This document shows positions 1 through 8,368 of a DNA stretch of 64,000 nucleotides, in pieces. The DNA is from Rubrolithibacter danxiaensis (lineage in GTDB: Bacteria; Bacteroidota; Bacteroidia; Sphingobacteriales; Sphingobacteriaceae). The notes below the pieces were generated by a model. That model was not told the origin of the DNA. It did no database searches and worked only from the letters and a program-made list of their open reading frames with translations. The DNA is taken from NCBI RefSeq assembly GCF_047272945.1, contig NZ_JBKOPS010000002.1:186001-250000 (forward strand), read 5' to 3'. Position numbers and translations under genes: made by a program. How positions within the stretch are numbered: position 1 is the first letter of the stretch; every line of letters starts with the position of its first letter.

Positions 1-442
1 AACTACCTGCGATGTTGTTATTGGAGCAGTGCGTGCTAATAATGGCCGCAGCCCGTGTATGGTAACAGAAGAAACGGTAAGCAGAATGAAACCAAATTCC
101 GTTGTTATTGATGTAAGTATTGATCAGGGCGGATGTTTTGAAACATCGAGGGTAACCAATCACGATGAACCGGTTTTTAGAAAGTATGATGTAATCCATT
201 ATTGTGTTCCGAATATAGCATCGCGGGTTGCCCGCACTGCAACTTATGCCTTAACTAATATTTTCACGCCCATTTTGTTAGATATTGGCGAAATGGGAGG
301 AATCATGAACGTAATATGGGAAAAGCCGGGAGTGAGGAACGCAATTTATCTTTACCAGGGGCATGTAACGAATAAAGATCTTGCCGAGCGCTTTAATATT
401 CCTCCTAAAGATCTTGACCTGCTTATCATCTCAAAAAGATAG
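1..442 (+). CDS. ald: Alanine dehydrogenase, C-terminal part (5' end outside window)
   Basis: The frame is open from base 2 and gives the last ~146 residues of alanine dehydrogenase, which converts L-alanine and NAD+ to pyruvate, ammonium and NADH in the cytoplasm. Family hallmarks are visible: the end of the Rossmann region (GAVRANNGRSPCMV), the stretch VVIDVSIDQGGCFETS typical of the Ald/PNT family, and the motif HYCVPNIASRVARTAT. The end of the protein is complete, but the N-terminal catalytic residues lie upstream of the window. A YihY gene follows 79 bases later on the same strand. The GTG at base 29 is an internal Val codon, not a start. Confidence 0.9.
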   Translation, partial: TTCDVVIGAVRANNGRSPCMVTEETVSRMKPNSVVIDVSIDQGGCFETSRVTNHDEPVFRKYDVIHYCVPNIASRVARTATYALTNIFTPILLDIGEMGGIMNVIWEKPGVRNAIYLYQGHVTNKDLAERFNIPPKDLDLLIISKR

Positions 443-521
443 CTAAAGTTTAAAGTTTTACGATTTGTTAAAACATTAATTTTAAGTTGTTCTTTATCCT
501 TAGAACAATTAGAATTAGTAA

Positions 522-1466
522 ATGAACCTGAAAAATTTCTTCAGGAAAGCCTGGAAATTGATTTCCTGCACTTTTAAAGCCTTCTCAGAAGATCGGGCAA
601 TGAAGATGAGTGCATCGTTGGCTTATTACACGATTTTTTCGCTGGCTCCGCTTCTAATTATGATTATTTCCATAACCAGTTTAATTTACGGTCAGGATAC
701 CAATCAGAAGATTTTTCAGGAAATTAACGGTTTTGTAGGTAGTGATGCAGCCTTCCAGATTCAGTCTACGATACAGAAAGTCAGCAGGTCTGGCCATTCA
801 ACCACTGCAGCTATTATTGGAGCGATAACGCTTTTTCTTGGCTCAACAGGAGTTTTTATCCAGATACAGGATTCTATCAATTCCATCTGGCGAGTTCGTG
901 CAAAACCTAAAAAAGGCTGGCAGAGATTAATATTAAACAGGCTAATTTCATTTTCAATGGTACTGGGTTTAGGATTTCTTCTTATCGTATCGCTAATAAT
1001 TAACGGATTGGTTATTGCTTTGAGCGATAAGCTAAGCCATTACTTTCCTGATGTAACTATTCTCCTGGTAAATGTTTTTAATGTGCTTATAACTTTTATT
1101 ATTATTTCTGTTCTTTTTGCCATCATCTTTAAATTTCTTCCGGATGCAGAAATCGAATGGAAAGTGGTGGCTATAGGAGCTATAACAACTGCTTTACTTT
1201 TTATGCTGGGCCGGTTTCTTATCGGGCTTTATATAAATAAAGTAGGGCCAGGCTCGGCCTACGGTGCTGCAGGATCAATAATCGTAATACTTACCTGGGT
1301 TTACTACTCTGCAGCTATACTATTTTTTGGGGCCGAATTTACTCAGGTTTATGCAGAGCAAAATGGATATAAAATTAAGCCCTCTGCCTACGCCGTTTAC
1401 ATTATACAGAAAGAAGAAGAGCAGGAAGTGGACGTTCTGCCCTCAAAACATGAGGAAGAAAAATGA
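522..1466 (+). CDS. YihY/virulence factor BrkB family membrane protein
   Basis: This 314-residue inner-membrane protein has the pattern of the YihY/BrkB family, sometimes misnamed ribonuclease BN: a short cytoplasmic N-terminus, an early motif with SASLAYYTIFSLAPLLIM, and about six hydrophobic segments. The segment GSAYGAAGSIIVILTWVYYS followed by ILFFGAEFTQVYA is a family signature near the C-terminus. The C-terminal 40 residues are charged and cytoplasmic. Transport or envelope roles have been suggested for the family, but the biochemical function is unknown. The gene ends 10 bases before the end of a convergent peptidase gene, with no obvious terminator between them. Confidence 0.85.
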   Translation: MNLKNFFRKAWKLISCTFKAFSEDRAMKMSASLAYYTIFSLAPLLIMIISITSLIYGQDTNQKIFQEINGFVGSDAAFQIQSTIQKVSRSGHSTTAAIIGAITLFLGSTGVFIQIQDSINSIWRVRAKPKKGWQRLILNRLISFSMVLGLGFLLIVSLIINGLVIALSDKLSHYFPDVTILLVNVFNVLITFIIISVLFAIIFKFLPDAEIEWKVVAIGAITTALLFMLGRFLIGLYINKVGPGSAYGAAGSIIVILTWVYYSAAILFFGAEFTQVYAEQNGYKIKPSAYAVYIIQKEEEQEVDVLPSKHEEEK

Positions 1467-1476
1467 GTGATTCCTC

Positions 1477-3381
1477 TTATTTCTTATCCAGATACAAAAT
1501 CTGGTCAATAGTATTCGATGCTACCGAATGATAATTAGGCTCTGCTACTGAATACACTTCACGTGCCCATGCTTTACCTTCCGGAGTTTTTACCAGTTCT
1601 TTGTAAATCGGAACCAGAAACTTTCTTCGTCCTACAGAAATAAGGAATTGCTTTATATATGGATAAGCGGTTTTGTAGTTGTTTTTGATGGCTGTAACAT
1701 ACCAGGCGCTTTGTATTTCGGCATTTCCAGACTGAGTGAAGTTAAATTCTTTATCAAGGGCAGCCATATCAGTAGTTGCTAAGTGTTCAGGAAGATGGCT
1801 GATAAAATACAGTTTCTCGTTGGTCGACTTTATTTTTTCATTTAATCCTGTTAGGGATTTGGTTTGTTTATAAGAAGTTAGCAGACTATCTATCTCTGTA
1901 AAGGCAAGTGAACTTACAGGAGATAAATTAGAAGGCATCCCCGGCTCGTAAACCCAAGCCTTGGCGTTTATTTTGCCTGTTAAAGTGCGGTTAGACTTTA
2001 AAAGCTTTGAATCCAGGTCATTTAAAAACTGCTCAGTACTTACCGAGTGAAAAGCATGTTCCTGGAAGTACTCTTTTAAAAACTGGTCAAATTTTTCGCG
2101 TCCTACAAATCGTTCAATTGTGCGCAGAAAGAAGTATCCTTTCACGTACGGAATATCTGTCATACCTTCATCGGGATCACGGCCGTCAAAATTTCCTTTT
2201 AAACTGGTATCATGATTTTTAGGGCCTAACTCATTGATAACATCTTTCAGCGACTGGTAGCCCAAAACTTCCTGCATTTTTGCTTCTTCCCTTCCGTAAA
2301 CCGCTTCTACTATACGTCTTTCAATGTAGGTGGTAAATCCTTCATTTAACCAGAAGTCGTTCCAGGTAGCATTGGTAACCAGATTTCCGCTCCAGCTATG
2401 GGCAAGTTCATGGGCAATCAGGCTAACCAGCGAACGGTCGCCGGCTATAACGGTTGGAGTAGCAAAGGTAAGCATTGGATTTTCCATACCACCAAACGGA
2501 AAACTTGGTGGTAAAACCAATACATCATAGCGTCCCCATTTATAAGGGCCATATAATTTTTCCGCCGCGTCTACCATCTTTCCCATATCTGCAAATTCCC
2601 AGGCAGCTTTTTGCAGCATTACAGGTTCCGCGTAAATACCGGTACGATTATCGATGGCCTGAAATGCGATATCGCCAACAGCCAGAGCCATTAAATAAGA
2701 AGGTATAGCATGAGGCTGCGAAAATTTATAAGTTCCTTTGTCGTTCTTTTGCTGTGGATTTTTAGCACTCATCAAAGCCAGCAAATTTTTCGGAACAGTC
2801 ACGTTTGCATTATAGGTGAAACGAATTCCCGGACTATCCTGGCAAGGTATCCAGGTTCGGGCTAAAATAGCTTCTGACTGGGTGAAAAGGAAGGGTGTTT
2901 TTTTTCCTGCCGTTTGTTCCGGGTTTAGCCATTGCAGGGCGGCGGCATCCTTTTCGGTAGTGTAACAGATTGTTATTTTTTTAGTTTCCGGTTTTATTTG
3001 AATGCTCAGGGGTTTCCCTAAGAATTTAATCTCATCGCCCAAAGCAAACATAGTTTCTTCCTTCTCGCCGTCCAGAGTAACTTTCTGTATGTTTAGCTGC
3101 CGTGTATCAAAAATAATTTCATCCGAACCAGTAGGGTTATCTATAGTCCATGTAGCTTTTCCTGTTAATAAATGGTTGTTAAAATCAACATTCAAAGTAA
3201 GATCCAAATGCTTTACGACTGCTTTTTCAGGTTCAGCAAAAGAATGTGCATCATGAGGAACAAGGTTTTGGCTTTTTACTGTTTCGGCTGTATTTCCGGA
3301 TTTTTTTTGATTACAGGATAACAGAAATAAGGAAATAAAAAGGCAAAGCACCTGCTTCATAAATTCATTTAATTTAAACAA
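1477..3381 (-). CDS. M1 family aminopeptidase, lipoprotein
   Basis: This 634-residue zinc metallopeptidase of the gluzincin M1 family (aminopeptidase N / leukotriene A4 hydrolase type) carries the HEXXH-X18-E zinc site as H324, E325, H328 and E347, and the substrate-anchoring GMEN motif at about residues 298-301. The N-terminus has a lipoprotein signal (FLLSC lipobox), with a possible internal start at Met8, so the protein is probably anchored in the envelope and trims peptides in the periplasm or at the surface. The N-terminal beta domain is about residues 50-240, the catalytic domain about 245-450, and an alpha-helical tail follows. It is transcribed towards the YihY gene and lies 32 bases upstream of the end of the sigma/TonB pair. 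Confidence 0.9.
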   Translation of the reverse strand: MFKLNEFMKQVLCLFISLFLLSCNQKKSGNTAETVKSQNLVPHDAHSFAEPEKAVVKHLDLTLNVDFNNHLLTGKATWTIDNPTGSDEIIFDTRQLNIQKVTLDGEKEETMFALGDEIKFLGKPLSIQIKPETKKITICYTTEKDAAALQWLNPEQTAGKKTPFLFTQSEAILARTWIPCQDSPGIRFTYNANVTVPKNLLALMSAKNPQQKNDKGTYKFSQPHAIPSYLMALAVGDIAFQAIDNRTGIYAEPVMLQKAAWEFADMGKMVDAAEKLYGPYKWGRYDVLVLPPSFPFGGMENPMLTFATPTVIAGDRSLVSLIAHELAHSWSGNLVTNATWNDFWLNEGFTTYIERRIVEAVYGREEAKMQEVLGYQSLKDVINELGPKNHDTSLKGNFDGRDPDEGMTDIPYVKGYFFLRTIERFVGREKFDQFLKEYFQEHAFHSVSTEQFLNDLDSKLLKSNRTLTGKINAKAWVYEPGMPSNLSPVSSLAFTEIDSLLTSYKQTKSLTGLNEKIKSTNEKLYFISHLPEHLATTDMAALDKEFNFTQSGNAEIQSAWYVTAIKNNYKTAYPYIKQFLISVGRRKFLVPIYKELVKTPEGKAWAREVYSVAEPNYHSVASNTIDQILYLDKK

Positions 3382-3413
3382 CGAATTTAATACAAGAATG
3401 TGTGATGAAAGAA

Positions 3414-4097
3414 TCAGGGCTGAAATTTAACTGTTACACGGACTTCCGGGTTTTTTTCTGAACTATCCGGTATCCACACAGGACCTTCCTTAATTAATCG
3501 GATGGCTTCTTCGTTATAAGCCCTGTTAAGCCCACGGAGAATCTTATAATTCCCGGGAACACCCGTTTCTTTATCCACAGTAAATGCTACGATTACTTCA
3601 CCTGTCGTTTTTTCTGTAGCAGGAAACCGGTTATTCTTTTTTACGTACTCGTTGTAAGCTGGCCAGCCCGTTGAGGGTTGTGCCTGGCTTGTAAGATAAT
3701 CAGCTGTGTTTTCTGCCCCCGAATTGGGTACAAAGGGGAGTACCTGCACCTGTTTTATGCTGGAATTATTCTGTGCAGGGATAGAGGCCTTCATCCAGAA
3801 AAGGATACCTGCAGAAATGAACATAACAGCGGCTACTGCAGCAACGCTTAATCTTTGCCAGGTATAATTGAATACGTTTTTATTTTCCTGCTGTTGCGCT
3901 ATCCTGTCTTCGAGCTGTTTTTGCAGAATACTTAGCTGAGAATCGGAAGATAGACGAGCGTGTGAATATCCCTCAATAGCATCCGCCAGAAAAGGATCTT
4001 CGAGAGCCTGCTTTTCCAGTTCGTACATTTCCTTTTCATCCAGCCGGCCTTCCAGGTAATTTTTTATAGTTATGTAATTAATATTGTTCATTTCCAC
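3414..4097 (-). CDS. Membrane protein with anti-sigma-like N-terminus and TonB C-terminal domain
   Basis: This 227-residue protein lies directly downstream of an ECF sigma factor and overlaps its 3' end by 20 bases, so the two are probably translationally coupled. Residues 1-80 are charged and helical, resembling the cytoplasmic sigma-binding region of Bacteroidota anti-sigma factors but with no zinc-finger cysteines. One membrane segment follows at about residues 85-106. The C-terminus (about 145-226) resembles a TonB C-terminal domain, with the core TGEVIVAFTVDKETG and EEAIRLIKEGPVW. I infer a membrane regulator that could sense an outer-membrane TonB-dependent partner. It could equally be a plain energy-transducer-like protein. 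Confidence 0.65.
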   Translation of the reverse strand: MEMNNINYITIKNYLEGRLDEKEMYELEKQALEDPFLADAIEGYSHARLSSDSQLSILQKQLEDRIAQQQENKNVFNYTWQRLSVAAVAAVMFISAGILFWMKASIPAQNNSSIKQVQVLPFVPNSGAENTADYLTSQAQPSTGWPAYNEYVKKNNRFPATEKTTGEVIVAFTVDKETGVPGNYKILRGLNRAYNEEAIRLIKEGPVWIPDSSEKNPEVRVTVKFQP

Positions 4098-4662
4098 GAT
4101 TCTTCTCCATACAAATTTTAAGGTTTCGTTTCCCGTTTTGTATATAGCTTTTTACTTTATTTATATCAAAACCAGTTAAATCAGCAACATCTTTATAACA
4201 TTTCTGCTGAAGATAGAAGAGATCAATGCTTATGCGCTGTTCTTCCGGCAACTTCTCCATGCATTTTTCCATCAGATCCAGTTCGCCCTCTTTCGATGCC
4301 TCGCTATTGAGATGAAAATCAGCGCCTTTTTCCACAAAGTTGTCCTGCAGGTTCACAGTTTCGTGCTTGGAGGCAGTCCGAAGTGCCATTAAGCAATAAT
4401 TGCGTGCCAATGTGTACAACCAGCTTTTGAAATTACCAACTTCGTGAATTTTCAATTTATCAATCAGTTGCTCAAAGATTTGCATTACCCCATCTTTACT
4501 TTGCTCTTCATCTTTCAGGTACTTTAAACATACCCCATATACCAGTGGCATGTACTTTTCATAAAGTTTTCCCAGGATCTCCAGCTCATGTGTACGACGG
4601 TATTCAGCCAGCATAAGGGGCTCATCAACCTGATCCGTATTGCGAAACTTAAGAAACTTCAA
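4078..4662 (-). CDS. ECF-type RNA polymerase sigma-70 factor
   Basis: This 194-residue protein has the two-domain plan of extracytoplasmic-function sigma factors. Region 2 spans about residues 25-95 (LYEKYMPLVYGVCLKYL, then FKSWLYTLARNYC), and region 4 about 130-188 (LPEEQRISIDLFYLQQKCYKDVA followed by a helix-turn-helix around DINKVKSYIQNGKRNLK). It would direct RNA polymerase to a small regulon in response to an envelope signal. The coupled downstream gene is the likely partner or anti-sigma factor. No TonB-dependent receptor is adjacent, so the target genes cannot be read from context. Confidence 0.85.
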   Translation of the reverse strand: MKFLKFRNTDQVDEPLMLAEYRRTHELEILGKLYEKYMPLVYGVCLKYLKDEEQSKDGVMQIFEQLIDKLKIHEVGNFKSWLYTLARNYCLMALRTASKHETVNLQDNFVEKGADFHLNSEASKEGELDLMEKCMEKLPEEQRISIDLFYLQQKCYKDVADLTGFDINKVKSYIQNGKRNLKICMEKNRGNEQY

Positions 4663-4898
4663 ATTGCTTTATTTAATCCTGTTTATTACAAGATGCAAAA
4701 AACACTGGTTTGGCATAACTCAAATATTAAAAAATTTAAGGATTTATAAGAAAGCATTTTGCCGTCCTGATTTTAAACCAACAGGTATCTGCGCAATAGC
4801 CCAAACAGCCAAAAGAAGGTTATAGCTGAATTTGTAAGTGATGCAAAAACAAATTATTATTGGCAAAAGATTTGCTTTCTTAGACAGAAAAACTAAAA

Positions 4899-5627
4899 AT
4901 GAAGAAAGCCGTAATAGTCTTATCAGCATGTGTACTTATTTTAACAAGCAGTTGTGAAACGCTCAATCAAACAGCGCAGATATTAACCCAAGCCGGAGCT
5001 AATCCTACATCAGCAGAAATTGCAGCTGGATTAAAACAGGCGCTCGAATATGGCACGGCGAACAGTTCTGAAAAATTATCTTCCCGTGGAGGTTATCTGG
5101 AAAACCTGGCTGTAAAGCTATTATTTCCGCCTGAAGCACAAAAAGTTGAAAGAACACTGAGAACGCTGGGTTTAAATAAATTGTGCGATAACGTTATTAT
5201 AAGTCTGAACAGGGCGGCTGAAGACGCTGCAACAGAAGCAAAGCCGATCTTTCTTTCTGCGATTAAACAAATGACCATTGCAGATGCTACCAATATCCTT
5301 TTAGGCAATCAGAGTGATGCTGCAACAAAATATTTTCAACGGGTAACTACTAATCAGTTAGAGGCAAAGTTTAATCCAATTATTCAAAACAGTTTAAGCA
5401 AAGTTGGGGCAACACGTTACTGGAGTGATGTTATTACCCGTTATAACCAAATTCCATTGGTTTCTAAAATAAATCCTGATCTGGATGAATATGTTACTCA
5501 AAAGGCAATTGAAGGACTCTTTTTTGAAATAGCGCAGGAAGAATTAAGAATACGCCAGAATGTTGCTGCCAGGAAAACCGATCTTCTTAAAAAAGTATTC
5601 GGCTATGCCGACAGAAGCAAGGGCTAA
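4899..5627 (+). CDS. DUF4197 domain lipoprotein
   Basis: This 242-residue protein has a lipoprotein signal peptide with the lipobox LTSSC at about residue 19 and a largely helical mature region. The pattern AGLKQALEYGTANSSEKLS near the start, the central DAATEAKPIFLSAIKQMTIADA and the late YVTQKAIEGLFFEIAQEE fit DUF4197, a periplasmic family of unknown function common in Bacteroidota and Proteobacteria. It is separated by 236 bases from the divergent sigma gene and by 62 bases from the first of two four-helix-bundle genes downstream. Confidence 0.75.
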   Translation: MKKAVIVLSACVLILTSSCETLNQTAQILTQAGANPTSAEIAAGLKQALEYGTANSSEKLSSRGGYLENLAVKLLFPPEAQKVERTLRTLGLNKLCDNVIISLNRAAEDAATEAKPIFLSAIKQMTIADATNILLGNQSDAATKYFQRVTTNQLEAKFNPIIQNSLSKVGATRYWSDVITRYNQIPLVSKINPDLDEYVTQKAIEGLFFEIAQEELRIRQNVAARKTDLLKKVFGYADRSKG

Positions 5628-5654
5628 GTGAGACAGGTCATTTTTTTAAAGATG

Positions 5655-5671
5655 AAATATTCCGATATTTC
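5655..5671. promoter_or_regulatory. Short inverted repeat before the first four-helix gene
   Basis: The arms AAATAT and ATATTT flank a 4-base spacer, and one further G-C pair extends the repeat at 5654 and 5671. It lies 19 bases upstream of the start at 5690 and could be an operator or a weak hairpin. The stem is too A+T-rich and lacks a T tract, so a terminator is unlikely. Confidence 0.25.
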
Positions 5672-5689
5672 GTTTTTAAAAGCAGGCAG

Positions 5690-6139
5690 ATGACAAGCAC
5701 AGACCAAAAAATAATTGCTCATTTAAATCATCTTCTTTCTATTTGTAAAAGCGGGAAGCATGGTTATCAGGCTGCTGCAAAAAATGCTCAGGACGAAGAT
5801 TTGAAGAATTTCTTTAGCTCTGTAAGTATTGAAAGAGAAAAGTACATACAGGCATTAAAATACGAGGTGAGAAAGGCAGGCGGAGATCCTGATAAAAGTG
5901 AAGTGACTTTAGGTACACTGCACAGGACCTGGATGGACGTAAAAAGCGCCTTTTCCGCCGAAGATGATAAAGTCAACCTGGAAGCTTGTATAACAGGAGA
6001 GAAGGCGGCACTTCAGGCGTATAAAGAAGTACTTGAAAAAGCGTTACTCCCCGCCGATACACGAAACCTGATCGCGTTACAAAAAACCAGAATTGAAAAG
6101 GTGCTTTCAAGAATCAACGATATTTTAAAAAAGAGATGA
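5690..6139 (+). CDS. PA2169-type (DUF2383) four-helix-bundle protein, copy 1
   Basis: This 149-residue cytoplasmic protein has no signal peptide. Its four amphipathic helices match the ferritin-like DUF2383/PA2169 family: an opening HLNHLLSICKSGKHGYQ, a central REKYIQALKYEVRKAGGDPD, and the motif GTLHRTWMDVKSAF followed by ACITGEKAALQAYKEVLE. The conserved Glu and His residues in helices 2-4 could hold a metal, but this is not established here. Family members are often stress-induced. A second, clearly related gene begins 39 bases downstream, so the two form a tandem duplication. Confidence 0.8.
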   Translation: MTSTDQKIIAHLNHLLSICKSGKHGYQAAAKNAQDEDLKNFFSSVSIEREKYIQALKYEVRKAGGDPDKSEVTLGTLHRTWMDVKSAFSAEDDKVNLEACITGEKAALQAYKEVLEKALLPADTRNLIALQKTRIEKVLSRINDILKKR

Positions 6140-6178
6140 GTTGCAGAACTAATAGTACCGTGTTTCTGTTAGTTGTGC

Positions 6179-6634
6179 ATGGAAACACCTAAGGAAAAAT
6201 TAATATCACATTTAAATCACCTCATTACCATTTGTAACGATGGAAAACACGGATATAGTGTAGCGGCAAAAGATGCAGAATCAGAAGATCTGAAAGGTAT
6301 TTTTTATAGCTATAGCGTGAACAGGGAAGAATTTGCCAATGCGCTGAGAGCAGAAGTCAACAAATTAGGAGGAGAACCCGACCTTTCAGGAGGGCCGATT
6401 GGAGCATTACACCGGGCATGGATTGATATAAAAAGCACCTTATCAACCAATGATGATAAAGCGATACTTGATTCGTGTATAACAGGTGAAAGGGCGGCAG
6501 TTAATGCTTACCGGGAAGTTTTATCAGATGCCTTGCTTCCTGCCGATATTCAGAACCTGGCATCCATACAATCTGTACGAGTAGAAGAAGCTTTACAACG
6601 AATGGAAGCTTTGTATTTAGCATATACATCATAA
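6179..6634 (+). CDS. PA2169-type (DUF2383) four-helix-bundle protein, copy 2
   Basis: This 151-residue paralogue of the preceding gene keeps the opening HLNHLITICNDGKHGYS, the motif GALHRAWIDIKSTL and the helix SCITGERAAVNAYREVL. The ATG at 6179 is preferred over the in-frame TTG at 6173 because it gives the same N-terminal spacing as copy 1. The two copies differ enough to be an old duplication. Transcription probably ends at the 12-bp stem immediately downstream, which also serves the convergent pdhC gene. Confidence 0.8.
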   Translation: METPKEKLISHLNHLITICNDGKHGYSVAAKDAESEDLKGIFYSYSVNREEFANALRAEVNKLGGEPDLSGGPIGALHRAWIDIKSTLSTNDDKAILDSCITGERAAVNAYREVLSDALLPADIQNLASIQSVRVEEALQRMEALYLAYTS

Positions 6635-6636
6635 AT

Positions 6637-6672
6637 AAGGTCTGAATTGTATTAATTCAGACCTTTCTATAT
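6637..6672. terminator. Bidirectional terminator between four-helix gene and pdhC
   Basis: A perfect 12-bp inverted repeat (AAGGTCTGAATT, 5-base loop, AATTCAGACCTT at 6637-6665) is followed by a T-rich stretch. It lies between two convergent genes. Confidence 0.8.
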
Positions 6673-6686
6673 TTCTATTAACTTAC

Positions 6687-8336
6687 CTAAACCAGCAATC
6701 TAACCGGCTCTTCAAGTAATGCTTTTAATGTTTGCAGGAACGCAGCGGCTGTAGCTCCGTCAACCACGCGATGGTCTGCGCTTAGCGTAACTTTCATTAT
6801 ATTTCCAGGTACAACGGCACCATTTTTAACAACGGGAACCTGTTGAATACCACCTACTGCAAGAATGCAGGAATCGGGTGGATTAATGATAGCTGTAAAT
6901 TCATCTACGCCAAACATTCCAAGATTTGAAATGGTGAAAGTAGAACCTTCCCAGTCCGCGGGTTGCAGCTTTTTAGCTTTTGCCCGTTGAGCAAAGTCTT
7001 TTACCTCCGCAGAAATATGTGAAAGGGATTTACCATCAGCAAACCGAACTACCGGAACCAGCAATCCTTCATCTACAGCCACGGCAATTCCAATATTTAC
7101 ATGTTCGTTATAACGGATTTTATCACCCAGCCAGGATGAATTTACATTGGGATGCTGTTTTAAAGCGATTGCTGCAGCCTTTACCACTAAATCGTTAAAA
7201 GAGATTTTTACCGGAGCAAATTCATTGATTTTAGCACGAGCCTGGATAGCACTATCCATATCAATACTCATGGTAACATAAAAATGCGGAGCGGTAAATA
7301 AACTTTCAGAAAGCCGTTTTGCAATGGTTTTACGCATTTGTGTAACAGGTTTTTCTGTATATTTTTCTTCACCGATAAACTGAGGAATTTTAGGGGCAGG
7401 AGCTTCTGCTTTTTGTGCAGGTGCTTCAGCAGGTTTAGTTGCCGGCTTAAATTCTTCTACGTCTTTCTTTATAATGCGGCCCCCTTCAGCGCTTCCTTTA
7501 AGCTGAGAAAGGTCAATTCCTTTTTCTTCGGCAAGTTTTTTTGCAAGCGGAGAAGCTTTTATACGGGAATCAGAATCGGATGACGATACTTCCTGTGTTT
7601 TTTCCTGCTGTTGTGGTTGTGCCAGGGCCTCTTCTGTTTTTGCACTTTCGGAAGCCTGTTTATTTCCTTGTTTTGAGCCCTTTAACAAAGCCTGAACGTC
7701 AGTGCCTTCTTTCCCTACAATAGCGATTACGTCGTTTACTTTTGCCGCTTGTCCTTTTTCAACACCTATATACAATAACGTTCCTTCTGCATAGGCAGTT
7801 ACTTCCATAGTAGCTTTGTCTGTTTCAACATCAGCAAGCGTATCGTCACTTTTTACTTTATCACCTACCTTTTTATGCCACTCGGCAATAACGCCTTCTG
7901 TCATGGTATCGCTCAACAAGGGCATTCTGATAACCGTTGCACCTACAGACTCGGGATCAATTCCTCCTTCCTCAGCTTCTTCAGCAGGTACTTTTGTTTC
8001 GGGTTTATCAGCAGTTTCTGCAGTAGAATTTGCTTTTTCGAGGCTATCTGCTTTTGTTCCCGTTCCTGCACCTTCCAGTGCCGGTTTGTAATCTTCTCCG
8101 GGAGCTCCAAGTACAGCAATTACCGAATCTACCGGCACGGCCTGCCCTTCTTCGGCGCCTATATATAAAAGAGTTCCTTCCTGGAAAGATTCAAAATCCA
8201 TAGTTGCCTTATCGGTTTCTACTTCAGCAACTAAATCTCCTGTATTTACTTTATCGCCAACTTTTTTATGCCATTTCGCGATAACCCCTTCGGTCATGGT
8301 ATCGCTCATTTTAGGCATACGTACAACTTCAGCCAT
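6687..8336 (-). CDS. pdhC: Pyruvate dehydrogenase complex dihydrolipoamide acetyltransferase (E2)
   Basis: This 549-residue E2 core subunit transfers the acetyl group from lipoamide to coenzyme A. It has two N-terminal lipoyl domains with modified lysines K43 and K174, each in an ETDKATM context, then Ala/Pro/Glu-rich linkers, a peripheral subunit-binding domain at about 259-296, and the catalytic acyltransferase domain at about 325-549. The active-site motif DHRVVDG contributes H522 and D526. It lies 32 bases downstream of pdhA on the same strand, evidently as one operon. The E1-beta and E3 genes are not in the window. Confidence 0.95.
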   Translation of the reverse strand: MAEVVRMPKMSDTMTEGVIAKWHKKVGDKVNTGDLVAEVETDKATMDFESFQEGTLLYIGAEEGQAVPVDSVIAVLGAPGEDYKPALEGAGTGTKADSLEKANSTAETADKPETKVPAEEAEEGGIDPESVGATVIRMPLLSDTMTEGVIAEWHKKVGDKVKSDDTLADVETDKATMEVTAYAEGTLLYIGVEKGQAAKVNDVIAIVGKEGTDVQALLKGSKQGNKQASESAKTEEALAQPQQQEKTQEVSSSDSDSRIKASPLAKKLAEEKGIDLSQLKGSAEGGRIIKKDVEEFKPATKPAEAPAQKAEAPAPKIPQFIGEEKYTEKPVTQMRKTIAKRLSESLFTAPHFYVTMSIDMDSAIQARAKINEFAPVKISFNDLVVKAAAIALKQHPNVNSSWLGDKIRYNEHVNIGIAVAVDEGLLVPVVRFADGKSLSHISAEVKDFAQRAKAKKLQPADWEGSTFTISNLGMFGVDEFTAIINPPDSCILAVGGIQQVPVVKNGAVVPGNIMKVTLSADHRVVDGATAAAFLQTLKALLEEPVRLLV

Positions 8337-8368
8337 ATTTTTATTTTTAGATTAGATGAATGTTTTGA

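Noticed and set aside
2007..3256. Plus-strand open frames inside the M1 peptidase gene
   Set aside because: They lie fully within a strongly supported gene with intact active-site motifs and have no recognisable content.
4744..4929. 61-codon minus-strand frame spanning the start of the DUF4197 gene
   Set aside because: It runs through the lipoprotein signal of a better gene, lacks a promoter and has no family features.
7338..8168. Several open frames on the plus strand inside pdhC, rich in Phe, Cys and Ser
   Set aside because: They are antisense shadows of the Ala/Glu/Lys-rich E2 linker and lipoyl domains; no protein-like motif is present.
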